Source: Halothiobacillus neapolitanus (GTDB taxonomy: Bacteria; Pseudomonadota; Gammaproteobacteria; Halothiobacillales; Halothiobacillaceae). Taken from it: a stretch of DNA of 11,884 nt. The notes beneath the pieces were generated by a model. The model had not been told where the DNA came from. It searched no databases and worked only from the letters and a program-made list of their open reading frames with translations. Positions 5,638-11,884 of this stretch are shown here, one piece after another. The DNA is taken from the NCBI GenBank assembly GCA_020722165.1, contig DYLI01000023.1:1-11884 (forward strand), written 5' to 3'. The number at the start of each line of letters is the position of its first letter. Positions within the stretch are counted from its first letter, which is position 1. The position numbers and the translations under genes were made by a program.

Positions 5638-6735
5638 ATGCTGAAATTCATACCATTCTCGATTCTCCTTTTATTAAGCATCGCCGCCTGCAAGGAAACC
5701 TCACCCGTGGCTGAAGCCCCTCGCCCGGCGCAGGTTTGGACGGTCAATGAGAACGCCCAGTCGCCCGAGCAGCGTTTCGCCGGTACGCTGAATGCGCGCT
5801 TCGAGGCTGATCTAGCTTTCCGCGTCGGCGGCAAGGTGGTGGAGCGCAGTGTCGAGTTGGGGCAGAGGGTGCAGGCCGGGCAAATGTTGGCGCGGTTGGA
5901 TGCGGCCGATCTGGATTTGGCAGTCACGGCGGCGCGCGCTGAATTGGCTGGAGCGGAAGCCGATCAGCTGAAGACGCAGCAGGAATTGGTGCGCGTGCAA
6001 GACTTGTATGCGCAGAAATTTTTGGGCAAGTCGGCGCTGGATGCGGCGGTGGCGGCACGGGATGCGGCGAATGCACGGGTCAATGCCTTGCGCGCCCAGT
6101 CCAAGCAAAGCGGCAATCAGGCGCAGTACAGCGCCTTGCTCGCTAGCAAGCCGGGCGTGATTACAGCGGTCAACGTGGAGCTTGGGCAGGTGGTGGCTGC
6201 CGGTGCGCCGGTGTTGCGTATTGCTTACGATGGCGAGCGCGAGGTGCATGTGCGCGTGGGCGAGGCGAGTGCGCAGGCCTTTGCGCAAGCTTTGCAGCAG
6301 AATCAAGGTGTAAAAATCAGCTTCTGGTCGCGTCCCGGCGAGTCTGTGGATGGGCGGGTACGCGAGATTGCCCCGGTGACGGATGCGACCCGTTCGGTGT
6401 TGGTGAAAATAAGCGTACCGCAGCTCCCTGACGGTTTGTCGCTTGGATTGAGCGCTGAAGCTTCTTTGCCCACGCAGGACAAGGCGGGCGAAACCTGGCT
6501 GCCTGCATCGGCACTGTTCCAGCAAGGCGACAAACCTGCCGTGTGGGTATTGAATACCGATCATGCCGCCAAGCTTCAGGCGGTGTCGGTGGTGCGTTAC
6601 GAGCATGATGGTGTGGTGGTGCGTGGTTTGGCGGTGGGTCAACTGGTGGTGGCTGCCGGGGTGCATACCCTGCATGAGGGGCAGATGGTGCGGCCTGTGA
6701 CCTATGATGGAGCTGCCGTGCGGGGCGGCGTATGA
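5638..6735 (+). CDS. RND efflux periplasmic adaptor lipoprotein (membrane fusion protein)
   Basis: This 365-residue adaptor bridges an RND permease to an outer-membrane channel. MLKFIPFSILLLLSIAAC is a lipoprotein signal peptide with lipobox IAAC; Cys18 would be lipidated and anchor the protein in the inner membrane. A first lipoyl half follows at about residues 56-90 (FRVGGKVVERSVELGQRVQAG). The alpha-hairpin covers about 90-155 (Ala/Gln/Leu-rich). The second lipoyl half is at about 165-196 (KPGVITAVNVELGQVVAAG), then beta-barrel and membrane-proximal domains. I chose ATG 5638 for its signal peptide; ATG 5617 would add seven residues and is possible. The ribosome-binding site is modest (AACAGG). 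The stop overlaps the permease start (ATGA), so the pair is translationally coupled. The hairpin is short, as in adaptors that reach a TolC-like protein. Substrates cannot be told from sequence. Confidence 0.9.
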   Translation: MLKFIPFSILLLLSIAACKETSPVAEAPRPAQVWTVNENAQSPEQRFAGTLNARFEADLAFRVGGKVVERSVELGQRVQAGQMLARLDAADLDLAVTAARAELAGAEADQLKTQQELVRVQDLYAQKFLGKSALDAAVAARDAANARVNALRAQSKQSGNQAQYSALLASKPGVITAVNVELGQVVAAGAPVLRIAYDGEREVHVRVGEASAQAFAQALQQNQGVKISFWSRPGESVDGRVREIAPVTDATRSVLVKISVPQLPDGLSLGLSAEASLPTQDKAGETWLPASALFQQGDKPAVWVLNTDHAAKLQAVSVVRYEHDGVVVRGLAVGQLVVAAGVHTLHEGQMVRPVTYDGAAVRGGV

Positions 6736-9700
6736 GCGGCTTCAACCTTTCTGTATGGGCGCTGAACCATCGCGCCTTCGTGCGCTATCTGATGGTCTTG
6801 ATCCTGGTGTTGGGCGTATTCAGCTACGGCAAGCTCAGTCAATCCGAAGACCCGCCGTTTACCTTTAAGGTGATGCTGGTGCAGGCGCAATGGCCGGGCG
6901 CGAGTGCGCGCGAGATGGAATTGCAGGTGGTTGATCGCATCGAGAAGGTGATTATGGAAACGCCGTATGTGGACGTGGTGCGCAGCTTCACCCGTCCCGG
7001 CGAGGCCAATATCATCGTCATGGCCAAAGACAGCGCGCCGTCTAGCGCCATGGCGGGCATGTTTTACGACATTCGCAAGCGCGTCGGCGACATCAAGGGC
7101 AAGCTGCCGCAGGGTGTGCAGGGGCCGTTTTTCAATGACGAATTTGGTGAAACCTACGGCAATATCTTTGCCCTGACCGGCGACGGTTTCAGTTACGCAC
7201 AGTTGCGCGACACGGCGGATCGAATGCGCAAGGAGCTGTTGCGCGTGCCGGATGTGGCCAAAATCCTGCTGCTGGGCGAGCAGGATGAGCGTGTGTTTAT
7301 CGAGTTTTCCAACGCCAAGCTGGCCAACTTAGGTTTTTCCGTGGCGCAGATGGTGGCGGCTTTGCAAGCGCAGAATGCGATTACGGCCAGCGGCATTTTC
7401 AACACGCCATTCGAGCGCATCGAAGTTCGCCCGGATGGAGTGTTTGAAAACATCGAAACCCTGCGCAATCTGCCGATCAAAATTGGCGAGACCACGTTAC
7501 GTTTGAGCGAGGTCGCCGAGGTGCGGCGTGGTTATATCGACCCGCCGACCACGCTGTTCCGCTTCAAAGGGCAGGAGGCCATCGGTATTGGGGTGTCGAT
7601 GCGTGCGGGGGGAGATGTGATTGCGCTGGGCAAGCATCTGGATGAAGGCTTGCAGCGCATCGAGCAGCAACTGCCCGCAGGCATGAGCCTGCACCGGGTC
7701 AACGACCAACCGCAGGCCGTGAAGCGCGGGGTGAATGAATTTGTAATGGCGGTGGCGGAAGCACTGGTGATCGTGATTGCGGTGAGTTTTTTGAGTCTGG
7801 GGATGCGCGCCGGGGCGGTGGTGGCGCTGTCGATTCCGCTGGTGATGGCGGCGACGTTTCTTTGCATGTATCTGTTTGGTATTGGGCTGCACAAGATTTC
7901 GCTGGGTGCGCTGATTCTTGCCTTGGGCTTGCTGGTGGACGACGCGATTATCGCTGTGGAAATGATGGCGGTAAAAATGCACCAAGGCATGGCGCGGCGC
8001 GAGGCCGCGACTTACACCTATAAACACATGGCGCTACCCATGTTGACCGGCACATTAATTACCGTGGCGGGCTTTATTCCGCTGGCGCTGGCGCAATCTT
8101 CGGTCGGCGAATTCACGCGTTCATTGTTTCAGGTGGTGGGCATTGCCTTGTTGCTGTCTTGGCTCGCGGCAGTGATTGTGATTCCTTATCTTGGTTATCT
8201 TTTGCTCAACGACCGCGAGCATGAAAAACCGCGCTCGGGCGCAAGCCGATGGCTGCAGCGCATGTCAGAGGGCTTTTACGCCTGGTTTCGCCGTCTGGTT
8301 GCGCTGTGCGTGAATCATCCGCTCAAGGTGCTGCTGCTCACCCTGCTGGTTTTTATCGGCTCGCTGGCGCTGTTCGGCAAGGGTGTGCAAAAGCAGTTTT
8401 TCCCTGATGCCACTCGGCTGGAGTTGATCGTCGATCTGCGCCTGCCCGAAGGTGCATCCATTGAAGCTGCCACGCGCGAAGCCGCCCGGCTGGAAGCGTT
8501 TTTGCACACGCAGGACGCGCACATCAGCAACTACGCGGCCTATATTGGTGAAGGCTCGCCGCGTTTTTATCTGCCGCTGGATCAGCAGCTCAAGGCGGCC
8601 AATTTCAGCCAATTTGTGATTACCACCAAGAGCCTGGCTGACCGCGAGGCGCTGCGCGACAAACTGCGTGTGCTGCTGGATGAAAGCGGCGAGTTTGCCG
8701 CCGTGCGCGGGCGAGTGATTCGTCTGGAAAACGGCCCGCCTGTGGGCTATCCGGTGCAATTCCGCGTGTCGGGTGAAGGTGCGTCCGAAGACGGCTTCAT
8801 AACTCTGCGTGAGCAATCTGAAAAACTGGCTGCGCTGATGCGGCAGAATCCGCATCTGGTGAATGTGCATCTGGACTGGAACGAGCTGTCCAAAGTCATC
8901 CGCCTGAACATCGACACACCGCAGGCCATTGCACTGGGCATAAACCAGCACACGCTGGCGCAAACGCTGCAAAGCGCGCTGCAAGGACAGGCCGTGAGTG
9001 AATTCCGCATCAATGACCAGACCATCCCGATCGTGCTGCGCGGCGCGGAGGACGAGCGCGGCCTGCTATCAAGCCTGGCCGCAATCAGCGTGCCGACGGC
9101 CAGCGGAACGACGGTGCCGCTGGCGCAACTGGCACGCATCGAATATGGCTTGGAAGACGGCATTATCTGGCATCGTAACCGCACGCCGACGATCACCGTG
9201 CGCGGCGACATTTACGATGGTACGCAAGCGCCGACCGTGACCGCGCTCATCGAGGCTCAGCTTGGCGACTTGCGCGCTCAGTTGCCACTCGGTTACAGGC
9301 TGGAAACCGGCGGCGCGGTGGAAGAAAGCGCCAAGGGCAATAACTCGCTGGCTGCCAGTGCGCCGCTATTCCTCGTGGTGGTGTTGACCCTGCTGATGAT
9401 TCAGTTACAAAGCTTCCAGCGCACGGTGCTGGTGCTGCTGACCGCGCCATTCGGCATTATCGGCGTGGCACTGTTTTTGTGGGGCTTCGACAAACCGTTC
9501 GGCTTCGTCGCCCTGCTCGGCACGATTGCGCTCTCCGGCATGATTATGCGCAACTCGGTGATTCTGGTGGATCAGATCGAACGGCATATTGAGGAAGGAC
9601 TGAGCGCGCACCAAGCGATTATCGAATCCGCCGTGCTGCGTTTCCGCCCGATCATGCTCACCGCGCTGACCGCGATTTTAGCCATGATCCCGCTGTCGAA

Positions 9701-9851
9701 AAGCGTGTTTTTTGGCCCGATGGCCGTGGCGATCATGGGCGGGTTGTTGGTGGCTACCGCGCTAACCTTGCTCTCGCTGCCAGCGCTGTACGCAGTGTGG
9801 TTCAAGATGACGCGGGGGAAGGTGGCGTTTGAGCAGGCGCAGATTGGTTGA
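6732..9851 (+). CDS. RND family efflux permease
   Basis: This 1039-residue inner-membrane proton/drug antiporter has the AcrB-like duplicated layout. TM1 is at about residues 13-31, followed by a large periplasmic loop to about 335. TM2-6 follow, then TM7 near 530, a second periplasmic loop, and TM8-12 from about 876 to 1024. The TM4 acidic pair of the proton relay is present (GLLVDDAIIAVE; D403 and D404). In TM10 the segment SGMIMRNSVILVDQ has Arg940 where AcrB has its essential Lys940, by alignment of the RN/KN-(S/A)-(V/A)-I-L motif. This substitution looks like a subfamily trait. Length is normal and no frameshift is seen. It is coupled to the adaptor by an ATGA overlap. No outer-membrane channel gene follows, so a TolC-type protein must come from another locus. 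Multidrug efflux is likely but the substrate is unknown. Confidence 0.93.
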   Translation: MSGFNLSVWALNHRAFVRYLMVLILVLGVFSYGKLSQSEDPPFTFKVMLVQAQWPGASAREMELQVVDRIEKVIMETPYVDVVRSFTRPGEANIIVMAKDSAPSSAMAGMFYDIRKRVGDIKGKLPQGVQGPFFNDEFGETYGNIFALTGDGFSYAQLRDTADRMRKELLRVPDVAKILLLGEQDERVFIEFSNAKLANLGFSVAQMVAALQAQNAITASGIFNTPFERIEVRPDGVFENIETLRNLPIKIGETTLRLSEVAEVRRGYIDPPTTLFRFKGQEAIGIGVSMRAGGDVIALGKHLDEGLQRIEQQLPAGMSLHRVNDQPQAVKRGVNEFVMAVAEALVIVIAVSFLSLGMRAGAVVALSIPLVMAATFLCMYLFGIGLHKISLGALILALGLLVDDAIIAVEMMAVKMHQGMARREAATYTYKHMALPMLTGTLITVAGFIPLALAQSSVGEFTRSLFQVVGIALLLSWLAAVIVIPYLGYLLLNDREHEKPRSGASRWLQRMSEGFYAWFRRLVALCVNHPLKVLLLTLLVFIGSLALFGKGVQKQFFPDATRLELIVDLRLPEGASIEAATREAARLEAFLHTQDAHISNYAAYIGEGSPRFYLPLDQQLKAANFSQFVITTKSLADREALRDKLRVLLDESGEFAAVRGRVIRLENGPPVGYPVQFRVSGEGASEDGFITLREQSEKLAALMRQNPHLVNVHLDWNELSKVIRLNIDTPQAIALGINQHTLAQTLQSALQGQAVSEFRINDQTIPIVLRGAEDERGLLSSLAAISVPTASGTTVPLAQLARIEYGLEDGIIWHRNRTPTITVRGDIYDGTQAPTVTALIEAQLGDLRAQLPLGYRLETGGAVEESAKGNNSLAASAPLFLVVVLTLLMIQLQSFQRTVLVLLTAPFGIIGVALFLWGFDKPFGFVALLGTIALSGMIMRNSVILVDQIERHIEEGLSAHQAIIESAVLRFRPIMLTALTAILAMIPLSKSVFFGPMAVAIMGGLLVATALTLLSLPALYAVWFKMTRGKVAFEQAQIG

Positions 9852-9881
9852 TCGCCTAGACAACCGCTCCAAGGTCAGTTC

Positions 9882-10280
9882 TCAAACCCAGTTTTCAAGC
9901 CGTAAAGCTGTCACGCGTGAAAATTCGCGCATATTGTTGGTGACTAAAATCAACCCCTCGCTGCGCGCGTGAGCGGCAATATGTAAGTCGTTCAAACCTA
10001 TACATTGTCCGCTGCGCTCCAGTTCAGCACGAATCTGACCGTAATGTTGCGCCGCCTTCATGCCATAAGGCAGCACTTCAAGGCGACTGACAAAATCTTC
10101 AATCACCGCAAGATTGGCCGCAATCCGGTCACTTTTTTCGGCACCATGCAGCAACTCAGCCAAGGTAATCGAGGAAATGGCCACGCGTGTAGCGTGAGCG
10201 TTGAACGTAGCCATAACCTCGATCGGGCGGCGCTTGAGGACATAAATGACGATATTGGTATCAAGCAAATGACTGAGCAT
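9882..10280 (-). CDS. vapC: VapC-type PIN-domain toxin ribonuclease
   Basis: This 132-residue protein is a complete PIN-domain toxin of a type II toxin-antitoxin system. The conserved acidic residues are at D7 (LLDTN), E42 (LAELLHG) and D98 (GLNDLHIAAHA), with the C-terminal signature LVTNNMREFSRV and a closing LENWV. These positions match enterobacterial VapC proteins, which cleave initiator tRNA-fMet in the anticodon loop; the same target is plausible here but is inferred. The start codon shares one base with the antitoxin stop (TAATG), so toxin translation should be coupled to the antitoxin. The gene converges on the RND permease with a 30 bp gap, in which I see no terminator hairpin. All catalytic residues are present, so it appears active. 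Confidence 0.95.
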   Translation of the reverse strand: MLSHLLDTNIVIYVLKRRPIEVMATFNAHATRVAISSITLAELLHGAEKSDRIAANLAVIEDFVSRLEVLPYGMKAAQHYGQIRAELERSGQCIGLNDLHIAAHARSEGLILVTNNMREFSRVTALRLENWV

Positions 10281-10513
10281 TAAAGCGGCTCGCGTTCTGC
10301 TTGCTCTTGCGAGGCACGCTCAGGCAAGAAATCTTCACTTAGCTTCTCCGTGCTGAGGAAAAAGCTGTCCCATGTGGCATTGACGGGCGCGATAATGCGC
10401 TCCTTGCCGCGCGCGCGCACGCTGACCAACTTGACATCTTCCGGCAGGCGCAACGCCGCAGGAATACGCACCGCTTGGGTGCGATTGTTAATAAAGACTG
10501 AACTTGTGGTCAT
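10280..10513 (-). CDS. vapB: VapB-type antitoxin (AbrB/SpoVT swapped-hairpin)
   Basis: This 77-residue antitoxin binds VapC and, in the complex, its own promoter. The N-terminal half (MTTSSVFINNRTQAVRIP, then LPEDVKLVSV) is the AbrB/MazE-like swapped-hairpin DNA-binding domain. The acidic C-terminal tail (WDSFFLSTEKLSEDFLPER) is the toxin-binding part, where W and FL residues usually fill the VapC groove. I chose ATG 10513 because it starts exactly at the family N-terminus. The frame extends 21 codons further upstream to 10576, but that stretch crosses the promoter and operator. The ribosome-binding site is weak. The stop TAA overlaps the vapC start by one base. Confidence 0.92.
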   Translation of the reverse strand: MTTSSVFINNRTQAVRIPAALRLPEDVKLVSVRARGKERIIAPVNATWDSFFLSTEKLSEDFLPERASQEQAEREPL

Positions 10514-10522
10514 TTGCCCACC

Positions 10523-10547
10523 CATGCCGTGATTTGTATACGGCATG
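10523..10547. promoter_or_regulatory. Palindromic VapBC operator
   Basis: CATGCCGT (10523-10530) and ACGGCATG (10540-10547) are perfect 8 bp inverted arms around a 9-base spacer. The element sits 9 bp upstream of the vapB ATG and directly downstream of the -10 box, covering the probable transcription start. VapBC complexes are known to bind such palindromes for autorepression; binding here is inferred. Confidence 0.7.
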
Positions 10548-10576
10548 AGTATATGGCTCGCATCATTTTCGAACAA
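10548..10576 (-). promoter_or_regulatory. Promoter of vapBC
   Basis: On the minus strand TTGTTC (10576-10571) and TATACT (10553-10548) are 17 bp apart. The -10 box matches five of six consensus bases; the -35 box matches only TTG. The palindrome begins at the very next base, a typical arrangement for repressor occlusion. Confidence 0.55.
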
Positions 10577-10582
10577 GCTTGT

Positions 10583-11884
10583 TTATGGCCGGGCGCTATA
10601 AAACTTCATCGGCACAGTCTTAATCTCCCGCGCCCGTTGCTGCACCACATTGCGCTTGAGTTTGCCGACCACGTGCATTTCGCAGGGTTTGCAGTCGAAC
10701 ACCAGCTTGAGTTTTTCGGTGCCGTTGATGAGTACCAGCGGTTCGGCCTTGATCGTGCCATGCACGCCGGTAACGCCTTTGGTCTGTTTGGGGCACAGGC
10801 TGAGTGAATAACGCACGCAATGCTTGGTAATCATCAAGCTCACTTCGCCTTCTTCTTCATACGCTTCAAACGCCGCTTCGATGACTTTTACGCCGTGTTT
10901 GGCGTAAAAGTCATGCGCCTTGTGGTTGAACACGTTGGCAAGGTAGCTCAAGGTTTCTGCCGGATAGGGCACGGGCGGTTCGACCGGCTTGGCGCGCGGC
11001 AGGCGTTGCAGCGCGTTTTTGCGCACGGCTTCCAGCGCTTCAATGCCTTCGCGGCGCAAGTTGTTGATGCTGGAGGCGGGTACAAACCACGGCTGCGACA
11101 AATTCAACTCAATCTCAAGCGGGGCAAAAATCGTCGTACCGAGCTTGCCCAGGTTTTCGCGCAAACTGGCTTCGGCGCGCGCGGTATCCTTGGCGGGTTC
11201 CTTGTTTAACGGCATCGCCACGCGGGCGCAATAGCCGTCGCTATCGCTCAGGCTCAAGGCGAGGCCGTCGGCGGTTTCTTCAAGATTTAACCGAACATCA
11301 ATACGGCGTTCAGCCGATTTTTTCTCTAAGCCACGCACCCAGTCCATATCGCGGTTGCGGTTGATTTCCGTGCCGACTTTCAAATGGCGCAACTCGGCCA
11401 GCGGGTCTTTCGGCACGACTTTCCAACGGCCTGAAGGCAGCTTTTCAGCGGTGTTAATCGCCATGCCTACCAGCTCTTTGTGCAGGTCGAAATAACACAA
11501 GCCGTCGCCGTTGTGTAGCATGGCCTCGGCCTCGTTCATTTCCAATTCGACCGAGTCTTTGTTGATCTTGTGTACAAAACCGATGACTCGACCGGGATTC
11601 TTGGGTGAATCAAACGCGCCGATGTCTTCCTTGCGCCCGTTAACGAAATAATCGCTGGCATCGCGATTAAAGTTTTGCGCCGGTTCGGGGGTAAAGCTGA
11701 ACGACGAATGACCACTTGAGGCGCGAGCCAACTCCGGGCGCTCGGCCAAAATCTCGTCCAGCAACAAGCGGTAGTGCGCCGTAATGTTTTTCACATACGC
11801 CATGTCCTTGTAGCGACCTTCGATTTTGAAGCTGCGAATGCCCGCATCGACCAGCGCGGCCAGATTGGCGCTCTGGTCGTTGTC
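10583..11884 (-). CDS. rlhA: U32-family rRNA hydroxylation protein, RlhA/YdcP-like (5' end outside window)
   Basis: The frame is open to the right edge, so the start lies beyond the window. The 433 visible residues include the end of the U32 catalytic domain (AGIRSFKIEGRYKDMAYVKNI, nt 11845-11785) followed by the long C-terminal region of the collagenase-like U32 subgroup. Conserved cysteines appear in HCVRYSLSLCPKQ (about nt 10825-10785) and FDCKPCEMHV (about nt 10703-10674). These C-terminal motifs and the implied full length of about 650 residues fit E. coli RlhA (YdcP), which is needed for 5-hydroxycytidine at C2501 of 23S rRNA, rather than the shorter tRNA enzyme TrhP (YegQ). Older annotations call this family collagenase or peptidase. 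The enzyme is cytoplasmic. It ends 69 bp before vapB on the same strand, but vapBC has its own promoter. Confidence 0.88.
   Translation of the reverse strand, partial: DNDQSANLAALVDAGIRSFKIEGRYKDMAYVKNITAHYRLLLDEILAERPELARASSGHSSFSFTPEPAQNFNRDASDYFVNGRKEDIGAFDSPKNPGRVIGFVHKINKDSVELEMNEAEAMLHNGDGLCYFDLHKELVGMAINTAEKLPSGRWKVVPKDPLAELRHLKVGTEINRNRDMDWVRGLEKKSAERRIDVRLNLEETADGLALSLSDSDGYCARVAMPLNKEPAKDTARAEASLRENLGKLGTTIFAPLEIELNLSQPWFVPASSINNLRREGIEALEAVRKNALQRLPRAKPVEPPVPYPAETLSYLANVFNHKAHDFYAKHGVKVIEAAFEAYEEEGEVSLMITKHCVRYSLSLCPKQTKGVTGVHGTIKAEPLVLINGTEKLKLVFDCKPCEMHVVGKLKRNVVQQRAREIKTVPMKFYSARP

Noticed and set aside
5812..6675. 287-codon minus-strand frame opposite the efflux adaptor.
   Set aside because: It is His/Arg/Gln-rich shadow sequence of the adaptor gene with no domain I recognise.
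10514..10576. Longer vapB with 21 additional N-terminal codons.
   Set aside because: The added codons run through the promoter and operator palindrome, and the AbrB-like domain begins exactly at ATG 10513.

Overview
The window looks like chromosomal DNA from a moderately GC-rich Gram-negative proteobacterium. Periplasmic and outer-membrane systems dominate (chaperone-usher pilus, RND efflux pump), and dispersed REP-type repeats of the kind common in Beta- and Gammaproteobacteria are present. A betaproteobacterium is my guess; no single gene fixes the genus.

Layout, left to right. (1) 1-501, plus strand: C-terminal ATPase end of a sensor histidine kinase cut by the window edge. (2) 517-5146, minus strand: a compact operon for an archaic (sigma-clade, Csu-like) chaperone-usher pilus, transcribed in the order major SCPU pilin, PapD-like chaperone, outer-membrane usher, second SCPU pilin, small cupin protein. 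A good sigma70-type promoter (TTGACC, 16 bp, TATTAT) lies before the pilin gene. Junctions within the operon are tight (2 bp gap; ATGA overlap) except chaperone-usher, where about 135 bp of palindromic REP-like repeat sits inside the 5' end of the usher reading frame. (3) 5231-5637: intergenic region with several inverted repeats and no convincing gene. (4) 5638-9851, plus strand: a two-gene RND efflux operon (lipoprotein adaptor plus inner-membrane permease, ATGA overlap) without its own outer-membrane channel. (5) 9882-10576, minus strand: a vapBC toxin-antitoxin module with a recognisable promoter and a palindromic operator. (6) 10583-window end, minus strand: C-terminal two thirds of a U32-family protein of the RlhA (YdcP) type, a 23S rRNA hydroxylation factor.

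How the genes work together: the pilin, chaperone, usher and second pilin form a minimal four-gene donor-strand-exchange pilus. The second pilin has no N-terminal donor strand in its mature form, so I place it at the fibre tip. The cupin is co-directional but its role is unknown. Adaptor and permease form a proton-driven efflux pump that would need a TolC-type channel encoded elsewhere. VapB neutralises the PIN-domain RNase VapC and probably represses its own promoter.

The most unusual feature is the in-frame repeat at the usher 5' end, followed by the single-domain, donor-strand-less tip subunit and the structured intergenic segment. I found no evidence for a wholly new multi-gene system.
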